NCBI GenBank assembly: GCA_913055675.1
Contig: CAJXKY010000009.1
Location: 1-64,000 of the forward strand
Direction of reading: 5' to 3'
Source of the DNA: an uncultured Halanaerobiales bacterium
Lineage (GTDB): Bacteria; Bacillota; Halanaerobiia; Halanaerobiales; M55B127
Length of the DNA stretch: 64,000 nucleotides
In this document: in pieces, positions 43,926 to 53,081 of the stretch
How positions within the stretch are numbered: position 1 is the stretch's first letter
Layout of the letters: each line of letters begins with the position of its first letter
Position numbers and translations under genes: made by a program
The notes under the pieces: generated by a model
Told to the model about the DNA's origin: nothing
Databases searched by the model: none
Seen by the model: the letters and a program-made list of their open reading frames with translations, nothing else

Positions 43926-46610
43926 TTATTTAGTTTTTAAACGATGTCGTATCAACGAATATGCTTGAATCAATAATATGGGACATATTGCACCTAGCAT
44001 AACGATGTACCACATATTAAGGGTAAGGTTTGTTGTATGAATTATTTTCTGTAAAAACGGGGTATAAACGGCTATAAGCTGTAATAAGATTGTAAATGCT
44101 ACTGCTCCCCATAAATATTTGTTTTTAAGTAATGTCTTATCAAATCCAAGTCCGTTTTTACGTCTTACATTAAACACATGTAAGAGTTGTACAAATGCTA
44201 ATGTCATAAAACCAATTGTTCTACTTTCGGTAAGATTGAAAATATTCAAAGAATACATATAAGTTAAAAGTGGACCTAAAGTAAGGATTAAACCCTGGAT
44301 TCCAATTTTAATCTTAAATTTATTAGTTAAAATAGCTTTGTCAGGGTCTCTAGGTGGTTTATTCATTATATTAGCTTCCGGTTCTTCCCAGGCCATAACT
44401 AAGGCAGGGAATACATCTGTTACAAGATTCAACCATAAGATCTGTAATGCTAATAAAGGGGTTGGTAATTGAAATAGGATTCCCAAAAAGATAAACATTA
44501 TTTCACTTAAATTACAAGAAAATAGGAAGTGAATAAATTTTTGGATGTTATCAAAAATTACTCTACCCTGTTTAATTGCATCAACAATAGTCCCAAATCT
44601 ATCATCCAGTAAAACCATATCTGAGGCTTCTTTAGCTACTGCTGTACCCCTTTGGCCCATTGAAACTCCAATATCAGCCTTTTTAAGAGCTGGTGCATCA
44701 TTCACTCCGTCACCTGTCATGGCAGTAACTTCATTATTACCATTTAATGCATCTATAATATCTAACTTATCTTTTGGTGAAACTCTAGCAAAAATTGAGT
44801 TGTTTCTAATTTTTTCTTTGAGTTCATTTAAGTCGAACTTTTTGAGCTGTGAACCGGTTATAGGATTTTGAGTATCATCACCAATACCGACCATTTTCCC
44901 TATTGCATATGCGGTATCACTTTGATCACCTGTAATCATTATTGTTCTTACTCCTGCCTGTTTAGCAGTGGCTATTGATTTTTTAACATCAGAGCGAGGT
45001 GGATCCATAATACCAGCAAAACCTAGAAAAATTAGATTATTTTCAATATCATCATCTATATCTTCTTTTTCTTTTTCCTTATAGGCAACTCCAAGAACTC
45101 TTAATCCTTTTCTACCCATCTTGTGATTTATATTAGTAAATTCTTCTTTTGCATCTTCATTTAAATCTTCAATAGAATTTTTAACTAAATATTTATCACA
45201 TTTATCTAGTACAACATTGGGAGCACCTTTAAAATAAATATATTCTTTATCTTCAGGTTCCGAATACGAGACAGCCATAAATTTCTTTTCTGAAGTAAAG
45301 GGAATTTCAGCTGTTCTACTATAATCATTTTTTTCCATTTCGTTCTTAGAAATATCGGCTTTATTTGCTGCAGTAACTAGGGCACCTTCAGTTGGATCTC
45401 CTACGACTTTCCATAAATTTTCATCCTTATTTATAGATGCATTGCTGCTTAGAGTAGCAGCTTTTAAAAATAGCTGAAGATCTTGATCATCTTCAACATC
45501 TATAACTTCATTATTTACTTTAAATTCACCTTCAGGTTTATATCCTGTACCTGTAACTTCAATATTTTTATCATTTAAATAAATTTGGTTAACGGTCATC
45601 TGGTTTTCTGTTAAAGTACCTGTTTTATCTGTACAAATTACTGTAGTTGAACCTAATGTTTCTACAGCTGGAAGACTTTTAACAAGGGCATTATGTTTAG
45701 CCATTATTCTCATACCAATTGCAAGAGTTATTGTGGCTACAGCTGGTAAACCTTCTGGAACTGCTGCAATAGCTAGTGCAATACCTGTTTTTAACATTTC
45801 TATGATATCTTTACCGTTAATGATTCCTAATAGGGAAACAACTCCAGCTAAAACCAAAGTTATTACGATTAAAGATTTACCTAACTGGTCTAGTTTTTCT
45901 TCCAATGGCGTTTTTTCATCTTTAGTTTGGCTTAAAAGGTCACTTATTTCACCCATCTGGGTATTGTTACCTGTATCAGTGATAACTGCTACTCCATTAC
46001 CTCTCGTAACAGCTGTTCCCATATATATCATATTTTCTGTATCGGCTATAGGAACATCTTCTTCAATTTTATTAGTATGTTTACTGACTGGTTCTGATTC
46101 TCCAGTTAAAGCAGATTCATCTAAAGCCAAGTTATCTGCTTCAATTAGTCTACCATCAGCAGTTACTCTGTCTCCTTCTTCTATAATTAAAATATCTCCA
46201 GGTACAACATTTTCTGAATTAATTTCTTTTACTTTACCATTTCTTAAAACTTTAGCTTGAGTTGTAATCATTTTCTTTAATTCTTCTACAGATTTTTCGG
46301 CTCTATATTCTGTTATAAAGCCAAATAAGGCATTTATGATAATTACAGCCAGAATTGCGAATCCTTCAATAGTATCTCCAATAAAAAATGAAATACTTGA
46401 AGCCATTATTAAAAGAATTACAATAATATTTTTGAATTGGCTTATTAAAATTTCCCATGGGGAGATTTGTGAACCCCTTTTTAAAGAATTGGATCCATAT
46501 TCTTTTAATCTTTGTTCTGCTTCGTTTTGCTTTAAACCATTTTTATAATTTACATCCAAACTTTCCAAAACTTTTTTATAACTATACTTATATACTTCTT
46601 TAATTTCCAT
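43926..46610 (-). CDS. P2A-type cation-transporting P-type ATPase (Ca2+-ATPase-like)
   Basis: 894 residues. Actuator motif ALTGESEPV, cation helix AVPEGLPAVATITLA, phosphorylation site ICTDKTGTLT, nucleotide domain KGAPNVVLDKC, hinge MTGDGVNDAPALKKADIG and the second cation helix LWLNLVTDVFPALVMAWE. The PEGLP and NLVTDVFPA signatures match SERCA/PMCA-like pumps that export Ca2+ (or Mn2+). The ATG at 46610 follows GAGGAGGG; an in-frame start 24 bases upstream is disfavoured. The leader at 46611-46703 appears structured. Confidence 0.93.
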   Translation of the reverse strand: MEIKEVYKYSYKKVLESLDVNYKNGLKQNEAEQRLKEYGSNSLKRGSQISPWEILISQFKNIIVILLIMASSISFFIGDTIEGFAILAVIIINALFGFITEYRAEKSVEELKKMITTQAKVLRNGKVKEINSENVVPGDILIIEEGDRVTADGRLIEADNLALDESALTGESEPVSKHTNKIEEDVPIADTENMIYMGTAVTRGNGVAVITDTGNNTQMGEISDLLSQTKDEKTPLEEKLDQLGKSLIVITLVLAGVVSLLGIINGKDIIEMLKTGIALAIAAVPEGLPAVATITLAIGMRIMAKHNALVKSLPAVETLGSTTVICTDKTGTLTENQMTVNQIYLNDKNIEVTGTGYKPEGEFKVNNEVIDVEDDQDLQLFLKAATLSSNASINKDENLWKVVGDPTEGALVTAANKADISKNEMEKNDYSRTAEIPFTSEKKFMAVSYSEPEDKEYIYFKGAPNVVLDKCDKYLVKNSIEDLNEDAKEEFTNINHKMGRKGLRVLGVAYKEKEKEDIDDDIENNLIFLGFAGIMDPPRSDVKKSIATAKQAGVRTIMITGDQSDTAYAIGKMVGIGDDTQNPITGSQLKKFDLNELKEKIRNNSIFARVSPKDKLDIIDALNGNNEVTAMTGDGVNDAPALKKADIGVSMGQRGTAVAKEASDMVLLDDRFGTIVDAIKQGRVIFDNIQKFIHFLFSCNLSEIMFIFLGILFQLPTPLLALQILWLNLVTDVFPALVMAWEEPEANIMNKPPRDPDKAILTNKFKIKIGIQGLILTLGPLLTYMYSLNIFNLTESRTIGFMTLAFVQLLHVFNVRRKNGLGFDKTLLKNKYLWGAVAFTILLQLIAVYTPFLQKIIHTTNLTLNMWYIVMLGAICPILLIQAYSLIRHRLKTK

Positions 46611-46703
46611 AAGTATTGACCCTCCTCGGGGCAAGCCTCAGTGGTTTGCGAGTGGTCTTAACTTCTATCACTCTCTTTAAGGTATTTAAAAAATATGTTT
46701 ATT
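46611..46703 (-). promoter_or_regulatory. Structured leader of the ATPase mRNA (possible cis-regulatory RNA)
   Basis: This short gap is GC-richer than its surroundings. On the minus transcript it can fold into three adjacent hairpins. P1 is GAGTG/CACTC (46669-46673 with 46650-46654), P2 is GCAAACC/GGCTTGC with one mismatch (46643-46649 with 46631-46637), and P3 is a CCC/GGG stem (46620-46631) that encloses the GAGGAGGG ribosome site. I could not match it to a named riboswitch class. Metal-responsive control is an inference from the downstream pump. Confidence 0.45.
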
Positions 46704-46733
46704 AAAAAAGAAAAACCAGTAATTACTGGTTTT
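46704..46733 (-). terminator. Intrinsic terminator at the ktrA stop codon
   Basis: A perfect palindrome AAAACCAGTAA/TTACTGGTTTT (46712-46733) followed on the minus strand by CTTTTTT. Its first arm overlaps the ktrA stop. Confidence 0.8.
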
Positions 46734-47379
46734 AAAGATGTCTAACTTGATCTAAATTTTCATTTTTACCCATTACTATTAGAGTATCGTCTTCCAATAT
46801 TTTATCATTTCCGCCTGGGGTCATATTAAGTGATTGACCTCGTTTTATAGCCATAACATTTACATCATATTTATTTCGAAACCCAAGTTCTGCTAAAGTT
46901 TTACCAACCATAGTTTCAGAAGCCATAATTTCGACAACACTGTAATTGGGGGCAAATTCTAAATAGTCTAATACATTGGAAGAAATTAGGTTATTAGCAA
47001 TTCGTTCTCCCATATCCCTTTCTGGATAGACTACTCGATCAGCTCCTACTTTTGTAAGAACTTTACCGTGTAAATTATCCTGCGCTTTTACTATTACATA
47101 AGGGACCTCAAGTTCTTTTAATATTAATGTACACAATATATTTGCATGTAAATTATCACCGATACTAACGATAGCAACATCAAAGTTTCTTACTCCTAAT
47201 GTTTTTAAAGCTTCTTCATCAGTTGCATCAGCTTCTACGGCATGGGTTACTGAGTTTGAAATATCCTGTATAATTTGATGGTCCTGATCAATGGCAAGCA
47301 CATCATAACCATTATCAGTTAGAGTTTTGGCAACACTAGAACCAAATCTACCAAGACCTACAACAATAAACTGCTTCAT
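46732..47379 (-). CDS. ktrA: KtrA/TrkA-family RCK subunit of K+ uptake
   Basis: 215 residues, the single-RCK size of KtrA. RCK_N has FIVVGLGRFGSSVA, LAIDQDHQI, EADATDEEAL and GADRVVYPERDMG. RCK_C (about 135-215) has ASETMVGKTLAEL and GGNDKILEDDTLIVMG. An octameric ring of such subunits gates KtrB, and KtrA rings bind ATP/ADP with c-di-AMP at RCK_C in many Firmicutes. It lies 28 bases after ktrB. Confidence 0.92.
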   Translation of the reverse strand: MKQFIVVGLGRFGSSVAKTLTDNGYDVLAIDQDHQIIQDISNSVTHAVEADATDEEALKTLGVRNFDVAIVSIGDNLHANILCTLILKELEVPYVIVKAQDNLHGKVLTKVGADRVVYPERDMGERIANNLISSNVLDYLEFAPNYSVVEIMASETMVGKTLAELGFRNKYDVNVMAIKRGQSLNMTPGGNDKILEDDTLIVMGKNENLDQVRHL

Positions 47380-47407
47380 ATTATTAGCCTCCTAATTAAA
47401 AACTATC

Positions 47408-48751
47408 TTAACCAACCATTACATCTTCTGTTGGATAATGATAAATACCTTTTCTTTCTTTTTCTGCAAAGGCAACTGCAAATGTTAATGGTCCGACTCT
47501 TCCGGCAAACATTGTAAAGATTATCAATGTTCGTCCAATTTCCGATAAGTTAGGAGTAACACCGGTCGATAACCCAACAGTACCAAATGCAGAAACTGTT
47601 TCAAATAATATATCTAAAAAGGTAGCCTGTTCTGTAATAGTTAATATTATAGTAACAAATACAACTAAACCCGCAGAAATCATGGTGATTGCAATAGCTT
47701 TAAAGATAATATCTTTTTCTAACTGTCTGTTAAAGATTTCTATATCTTTTTTCCCAATCATTAAGTTCCAAAGAGTTAAGATCATAACTCCAAAAGTTGT
47801 AGTTTTAATACCGCCTCCAGTTGAACCTGGTGAAGCACCAATAAACATTAATATTATTATAAAAAATAGTGTGGAATTTCTTAAAGACCCAGTGGGCACC
47901 GTATTGAAACCGGCGGTTCTTGGTGTTACAGAAAGAAATAGTGAAGATAACATTTTATCACCAAATTTTAGATTCCCCATTGTTTCTGGGTTGGTAAATT
48001 CAAAACCAAAGATAACTATCATTCCAAATACTATTAAAAATCCCGATATTAAAAATACTATTTTGGTTTGGAGACTTATGTGTTTGAATTTTTTAAGATT
48101 AAAGATTTCAGTTATTACTCCAAAACCTATTCCTCCGATAATTATTAAACTCATAACCACAAAGTTAATTGCGATATCACCAGTAAAACTCTCTAGAGAA
48201 TTACCAAACAAGTCAAATCCTGCGTTATTAAAGGCAGAAACGGCATGGAATACCGCTAAATATAGAGCGCGCATAGGTTCGTAATCTACAAGTAGCCGGA
48301 AAAACATGATTAAGGCTCCAATACCTTCAAATATCAAAGTGAAACCAATTACATATCTAATTAGTCTTACTAAACCAGAAATTTTAAATTGATTTAAATC
48401 TTCTTGTATTATCAATCTTTCTTTTAAAGTAATTTTTTTACCGATTATAAAAGCTACAAGGGTTGACATAGTCATAATACCCAATCCACCGATTTGGATT
48501 AAAATCATAATTACAAGTTGGCCAAATACAGTAAAAGCAGAAGCTGTATTTACTACAATTAGACCAGTTACACAAGTAGCAGAAGTAGAAGTAAATAATG
48601 CATTTAGAAAGCTCATTCCACCTGCTTGGGTTGTGGCTGATGGTAACATAAGTAGCATTGTACCTGTAATTATTATTACAAAGTAACCCGATACTAATAT
48701 TTGTGCTGTAGACATATCTTCTATGTTAAGATTCAATATTTTTTTAAACAA
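47408..48751 (-). CDS. ktrB: KtrB/TrkH-family Na+-dependent K+ uptake channel subunit
   Basis: 447 residues with four M1-P-M2 units. The filter regions are TSTSATCVTGL, AFNNAGFDLFG, TPRTAGFNTV and SAFGTVGLS, each with the conserved filter glycine, typical of KtrB. K+ enters driven by Na+ and membrane potential, gated by KtrA downstream. I place the start at TTG 48751, nine bases after AAGGAG; the open frame extends further upstream but without a ribosome site. Confidence 0.9.
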   Translation of the reverse strand: MFKKILNLNIEDMSTAQILVSGYFVIIITGTMLLMLPSATTQAGGMSFLNALFTSTSATCVTGLIVVNTASAFTVFGQLVIMILIQIGGLGIMTMSTLVAFIIGKKITLKERLIIQEDLNQFKISGLVRLIRYVIGFTLIFEGIGALIMFFRLLVDYEPMRALYLAVFHAVSAFNNAGFDLFGNSLESFTGDIAINFVVMSLIIIGGIGFGVITEIFNLKKFKHISLQTKIVFLISGFLIVFGMIVIFGFEFTNPETMGNLKFGDKMLSSLFLSVTPRTAGFNTVPTGSLRNSTLFFIIILMFIGASPGSTGGGIKTTTFGVMILTLWNLMIGKKDIEIFNRQLEKDIIFKAIAITMISAGLVVFVTIILTITEQATFLDILFETVSAFGTVGLSTGVTPNLSEIGRTLIIFTMFAGRVGPLTFAVAFAEKERKGIYHYPTEDVMVG

Positions 48752-48821
48752 GACAAACAGCTCCTTAACAATTAAACTTTCTAATAAACATTCTAAAATC
48801 AATTATACTATAATTCATTAT

Positions 48822-48849
48822 AAAAGTAAAAACCGGGAAACCCCGGTTT
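48822..48849 (-). terminator. Intrinsic terminator after rubredoxin
   Basis: Arms AAACCGGG (48830-48837) and CCCGGTTT (48842-48849), four-base loop, T-rich tail on the minus strand. Confidence 0.8.
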
Positions 48850-48874
48850 AATTACTTTCTAAATTTATTATGTT

Positions 48875-49036
48875 TTATTCATATGGTTCAAATAAGTCTT
48901 TACCTACTCCACAATCCGGGCAGACCCAATCATCTGGTAAGTCTTCAAAAGCGGTACCGGGTTCAATACCTGCAGTGGGGTCTCCTTTTTCAGGATCATA
49001 AATATACATACATACTGTACATTGATATTTTTGCAT
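48875..49036 (-). CDS. Rubredoxin
   Basis: 53 residues beginning [20 protein letters not shown] with the second pair of iron ligands in [10 protein letters not shown] (CxxC twice, here CTVC and CPDC). It is a one-iron electron carrier, the usual donor to flavodiiron proteins such as the one at 4978-6147 and to rubrerythrin. The ATG follows a GGGGAG site, and its own terminator follows. It is not linked to redox genes, lying between ktrB and the ClC gene. Confidence 0.97.
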   Translation of the reverse strand: MQKYQCTVCMYIYDPEKGDPTAGIEPGTAFEDLPDDWVCPDCGVGKDLFEPYE

Positions 49037-49108
49037 TAATATCTCCCCTTCCATATTATTAATATTATTATACCATAAAAAGTGTACTTGTCAATAATTG
49101 TTAATTCT

Positions 49109-50353
49109 TTACATTTCCTTATTGAATAATTCGGGAGAATAAATACTTTTAACTTTCATTAAATTAAGGATAATAAAAGGAATAAATGCAGAAAGAATTA
49201 GTGGAAGTATAGAGTTAGGTAAATAAAACAACTCAAGAACTAAAATAATACTCGCAATCGGGGTTTTTATTAAACCTGCCAAAATACCTACTAAACCACA
49301 AAGTGCTAAAAAGATTGGATTAATCGCAAAAGCTGGCCAAAAGATTAAACCAATTTTTCCAACAAGGAAGCCGGATAATAAACCAGTTAAAATCATTGGA
49401 GCAAACAAACCACCTGATCCTCCCGAACCAATCGATAAACTTGTTGCTATAATTTTTAAAAATAAGATAACTGTTAAGATAATGATAGGAACCTCAAATT
49501 TATTAAAGTTAGAAATAATATTACTTCCTGTTCCCATGATTTCAATATAAAAATAACCAATTGTTCCAACTAATAAACCACCCAAAGCAGGTCTAAAATA
49601 CAATGGAATATCAAGTTTAAAAAAAATATTTTCACTTATTACTAATGTATTTATAAATAACCAACCTACTATCGAAATCAAAAATGTGAAAACAATTAAG
49701 AAAATGTACTGATTTCTTCCCATACTTTGGATTGCAATATCTAAGTTGAAAAAGTATTTATAATTTGGATTAATTGTATTCATTACAATTAAGCTCGAAA
49801 AGGATGCTAATACTGTATATAATATATTCTTAAGAGACCATTTTTTATGTATTACTTCTAATGAGAATATGGTAGCCGCAAATGGTGCCATAAAAACAGC
49901 GGAAAAACCTGCAGCAGTTGCACTTCCTATAAGTATTTGATAATCTTTTAATTCAAAATTTAAATATCGACCAATAATATCTGAAATACCTGTAGTTAAT
50001 TCAATGATAGGCCCTACTAGACCTACAGAACCACCTGAAATTACAGTAAAAGTAGTTGCTAATCCTTCATAATGTAAGTCCTTTTTGGTCAATCCTTTTT
50101 TATTCGATTTAATCGAAGAGATAAGTAATGGTATACCATGTCCTTTAGCAGTTAGTGTTCCATATTTTAATAATAAACCTACAATTAAACCTCCGATAGC
50201 AGGAATAAATATCATCATTAGATTATTAGAAAAATGATTTATAACGTTTAGTGAAATTTGATCAACTAATAATAAAAATATATGTGTTAACAAAGCTGCC
50301 GGTAAACCTAAAAGTATTATTACTAAAAATAAAATTATATTTTTCTTATTCAT
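49109..50353 (-). CDS. ClC-family chloride channel or Cl-/H+ antiporter
   Basis: 414 residues with the ClC helical layout. GGSVGLVGPIIELTTG replaces the usual GREGPxVQ-type motif, and SIGSGGSGGLFAPMILTG is the third anion-binding segment. There is no CBS domain. It transports Cl- or another halide; in E. coli-type members the gating glutamate lies in GxEGP, which here is GLVGP, so the protein may be a channel without the external proton glutamate. The ribosome site is a weak GGGGT. Confidence 0.88.
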   Translation of the reverse strand: MNKKNIILFLVIILLGLPAALLTHIFLLLVDQISLNVINHFSNNLMMIFIPAIGGLIVGLLLKYGTLTAKGHGIPLLISSIKSNKKGLTKKDLHYEGLATTFTVISGGSVGLVGPIIELTTGISDIIGRYLNFELKDYQILIGSATAAGFSAVFMAPFAATIFSLEVIHKKWSLKNILYTVLASFSSLIVMNTINPNYKYFFNLDIAIQSMGRNQYIFLIVFTFLISIVGWLFINTLVISENIFFKLDIPLYFRPALGGLLVGTIGYFYIEIMGTGSNIISNFNKFEVPIIILTVILFLKIIATSLSIGSGGSGGLFAPMILTGLLSGFLVGKIGLIFWPAFAINPIFLALCGLVGILAGLIKTPIASIILVLELFYLPNSILPLILSAFIPFIILNLMKVKSIYSPELFNKEM

Positions 50354-50634
50354 TTTAAATACCCCATGTTTTTAATTGTTAGTTATATTATGATTTAATA
50401 AAATTCAAATATTTTTTAAGAGCTGATATATTATTTCTATTTTATAAATTAAAGATTATATACAATATTCCTTTTAAATAAAATAATTATGTAATGTTAT
50501 TTTGCATATATAAATACTAATACTTTTGTTTATTTTAAAAAATTAGTAATAACAGCTTATTTTTTAACCACTTTTTTCTAAACATAATAAAAAGAAAACC
50601 TATAGCAACCTGTACTATAGATAAAAACAATAAA

Positions 50635-50888
50635 CTATAAATATATTTTAGGCATTAAAAAAAAAGCAAAATTATACTCACTAAAATGTATGACAAACCG
50701 CTATATAATGGTTTTTTCCAAAAGAAGAATAAAATTATTAATAGAATAGCGAATGGAATGAGTTGGATTAGAAAACCTCCAATTTGTTGAAATAATAAAG
50801 CTTCGATAGAAAAACATCAAATGCAAAAAGCGATAAGATAAATATAAAAATCAGGCTTAAGATTCGGGGTATCCAAATTTTTTCTCAT
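50635..50888 (-). pseudogene. Frameshifted small integral membrane protein gene
   Basis: Minus strand from ATG 50888. The reading frames join as MRKIWIPRILSLIFIFILSL, then FAFDVFSIEALLFQQIGG, then FLIQLIPFAILLIILFFFWK and a C-terminal hydrophobic tail, stop at 50637. This needs two single-base corrections, one in an A tract after the start and one in the T tract of FAFDVF. About 85 residues with three hydrophobic segments, resembling small, uncharacterised membrane proteins. It is either a decayed gene or two homopolymer errors. The rest of the 631-base gap (50354-50984) is AT-rich and empty. Confidence 0.6.
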
Positions 50889-50947
50889 TTCTTATCCCTC
50901 TCTTCTTTTTTAATTGAATAAAGGATATATTTTAATAGGGTAAATAT

Positions 50948-50982
50948 AATCCCACAATTTTTTAAAACTGCGGGATTGTTGT
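50948..50982 (-). terminator. Intrinsic terminator after gyrB
   Basis: Minus strand: 14-base arms AATCCCGCAGTTTT and AAAATTGTGGGATT (with two G-U pairs) around AAA, then ATATTT, three bases after the stop codon. Confidence 0.8.
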
Positions 50983-50984
50983 AT

Positions 50985-52892
50985 TTAAATATCGATTTCT
51001 GTTGCTAAATCAGCATTTTTGAAAATAAATTTCTTTCTTAGCTTAGAATTAGATCCCATTAATTTTGTAAATACATCATCTGCTTCAATTTCATCATTAA
51101 TTTCAACTTTTTGAAGTTTCCTTGTTTCAGGGGACATTGTAGTTTCCCACAACTGATCTGCATTCATTTCACCAAGACCTTTATATCTTTGAATACTAAA
51201 ATTACCAGCCCCATGTTCTTTTCTGTATTCTTCTAACCCTTGTTCATTAAAAATATACTGACTGTTTTTTCGATATGTTACTTTATATAGGGGTGGTCTT
51301 GCTAAATAAACATGCCCTTCTTCAATTAATTCTTGCATGTAACGGTAAAATAGAGTTAAAATTAATGTAGATATATGGGCACCATCTATGTCGGCATCAG
51401 TCATTATAATTATTTTTTCATATCTTAAATTACTTAAATCAAAATCTTCACCTACGCTTGTACCAAGTGCTGTAATTATAGAAGCTACCTCAGTATTGTT
51501 TAAAATCTTATCAAGACGTGCTCTTTCTACATTAAGTATTTTCCCTTTCAATGGCAGAATAGCCTGATTATGACGGTTTCTAGCTTGTTTAGCCGATCCA
51601 CCAGCTGAGTCTCCCTCAACAATAAATATTTCACTGTTTTCAGCTTTCTTGCTAGCACAATCTGCTAATTTGCCGGGTAGAGAACTTGAAGAAAGAACTG
51701 ATTTTCTTTTTGTTAATTCACGAGCTTTTTTAGAGGCTTGCCTTGCTCTTACTGATTTAAGTGCTTTATTTACAACTGCTTTACCTAATTCAGGGTTTGT
51801 ATCTAAATAAAGACTTAAATAGTCATAGGCACTTTTTTCTACGATACTTCTTAATTCACTATTCCCTAATTTTGATTTAGTCTGTCCTTCAAACTGTGGG
51901 TTAGGGAGTTTTACATTAATTACGCCGGTGATACCTTCCCTTACATCATGTCCGCTTAGACCATTAACACTTTTAGGTAATAAATTATTCTTTTTTGCAA
52001 AATTATTGACAGCTTTTGTTAAAGCTGACTTAAAACCGGTTAAATGATATCCACCATCAACAGTATTTATATTATTGGCATAAGAAAATATTCTTTCTGA
52101 GTATCCTTGATTGTATTGTATTGCAAATTCTAATTCATATTCATCTATTGTATCCTGATTATATATAATTTCTTGATGTAAAAGATCTCTATTTTGGTTA
52201 AGATATTCTATAAATGCTTTAATACCACCATCATATTGATAGGTTTCTTTTTTATCATTTCTTTCATCTTCTAAAACTAAAGTCAAATCTTTATTTAAAT
52301 ATGCCGATTGTTTAAATCTATGTGCTAAAGTTTCAAACTTGAATTTAGTTGTATCAAAAATTTCACTATCCGGTTTAAATGTAATAACAGTACCGGATTT
52401 ATCGGTTTTTCCTTCTTTTGAAAGATTATTGACTGGTAATCCTTTTTTATAGGTCTGAGTATATTTACGACCTTCCCAGTGGGTTTCAATTACTAATTTT
52501 TCAGATAAAGCATTTACAACTGAAACACCTACTCCGTGTAATCCACCAGCTACTTTGTAACTATTATTATTAAATTTACCGCCAGCATGAAGTGTAGTTA
52601 AAACTATCTCTACAGCGGGACGACCTGTATCTTTATGTACATCTGCGGGAATACCTCTTCCCCAGTCTTCAACACTTACGCTGTTATCTTCATGAACGGT
52701 AATCTTAATTTTATCACCAAAATCTGCTAGAAATTCATCGATACTATTATCAACTACTTCCCATACAAGATGGTGTAGTCCTTTAATACCGGTTGATCCG
52801 ATATACATTCCTGGTCTTTTTCGAACTGCTTCTAAACCTTCTAGTACTTCAATTTTGTCTGCACTATATCTGTCTTTGTCAAATAAGTCCAC
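50985..52892 (-). CDS. gyrB: DNA gyrase (topoisomerase II) subunit B
   Basis: 635 residues, GyrB size. The GHKL ATPase has EVVDNSIDEF, WGRGIPADVH and GGLHGVGVSVVNALS. The TOPRIM domain has IVEGDSAGGSA and MTDADIDGAH. QAILPLKGKILNVERARLDKIL favours GyrB over ParE. The start is GTG at 52892 after GGGTGG. It is divergent from gyrA with a shared 189-base promoter region, instead of the usual co-directional gyrB-gyrA. A second type II enzyme elsewhere in the genome cannot be excluded. Confidence 0.93.
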   Translation of the reverse strand: MDLFDKDRYSADKIEVLEGLEAVRKRPGMYIGSTGIKGLHHLVWEVVDNSIDEFLADFGDKIKITVHEDNSVSVEDWGRGIPADVHKDTGRPAVEIVLTTLHAGGKFNNNSYKVAGGLHGVGVSVVNALSEKLVIETHWEGRKYTQTYKKGLPVNNLSKEGKTDKSGTVITFKPDSEIFDTTKFKFETLAHRFKQSAYLNKDLTLVLEDERNDKKETYQYDGGIKAFIEYLNQNRDLLHQEIIYNQDTIDEYELEFAIQYNQGYSERIFSYANNINTVDGGYHLTGFKSALTKAVNNFAKKNNLLPKSVNGLSGHDVREGITGVINVKLPNPQFEGQTKSKLGNSELRSIVEKSAYDYLSLYLDTNPELGKAVVNKALKSVRARQASKKARELTKRKSVLSSSSLPGKLADCASKKAENSEIFIVEGDSAGGSAKQARNRHNQAILPLKGKILNVERARLDKILNNTEVASIITALGTSVGEDFDLSNLRYEKIIIMTDADIDGAHISTLILTLFYRYMQELIEEGHVYLARPPLYKVTYRKNSQYIFNEQGLEEYRKEHGAGNFSIQRYKGLGEMNADQLWETTMSPETRKLQKVEINDEIEADDVFTKLMGSNSKLRKKFIFKNADLATEIDI

Positions 52893-52926
52893 TTAACATC
52901 CACCCTTTCTTATTGTAACCATTATT

Positions 52927-52955
52927 ATTATAACAAACAGTAGGAGTATTTGCCA
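52927..52955 (-). promoter_or_regulatory. Promoter of gyrB
   Basis: Minus strand: TGGCAA (52950-52955), 17-base spacer, TATAAT (52927-52932). It lies back-to-back with the gyrA promoter; the -35 boxes are seven bases apart. Confidence 0.7.
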
Positions 52956-52962
52956 CCTATTC

Positions 52963-52990
52963 TTGCAATAATATGACTACATGGTATAAT
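52963..52990 (+). promoter_or_regulatory. Promoter of gyrA
   Basis: TTGCAA (52963-52968), 16-base spacer, TATAAT (52985-52990). The leader to the ATG at 53082 is about 85 bases. Confidence 0.7.
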
Positions 52991-53081
52991 ATCAAATAGA
53001 AAACAAATTGTGAAATATATTTTTAAAATCGAATTTATTTAATTATTATTATTTATACTATACTTTTGAAAGGGGTATATT

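Noticed and set aside
45733-46260. 175-codon plus-strand frame inside the P-type ATPase gene.
   Set aside because: Shadow of a conserved coding sequence with no start signals.
46611-46703. yybP-ykoY manganese or crcB fluoride riboswitch before the ATPase.
   Set aside because: The conserved core motifs I know for these classes are not seen, so only an unnamed structured leader is reported.
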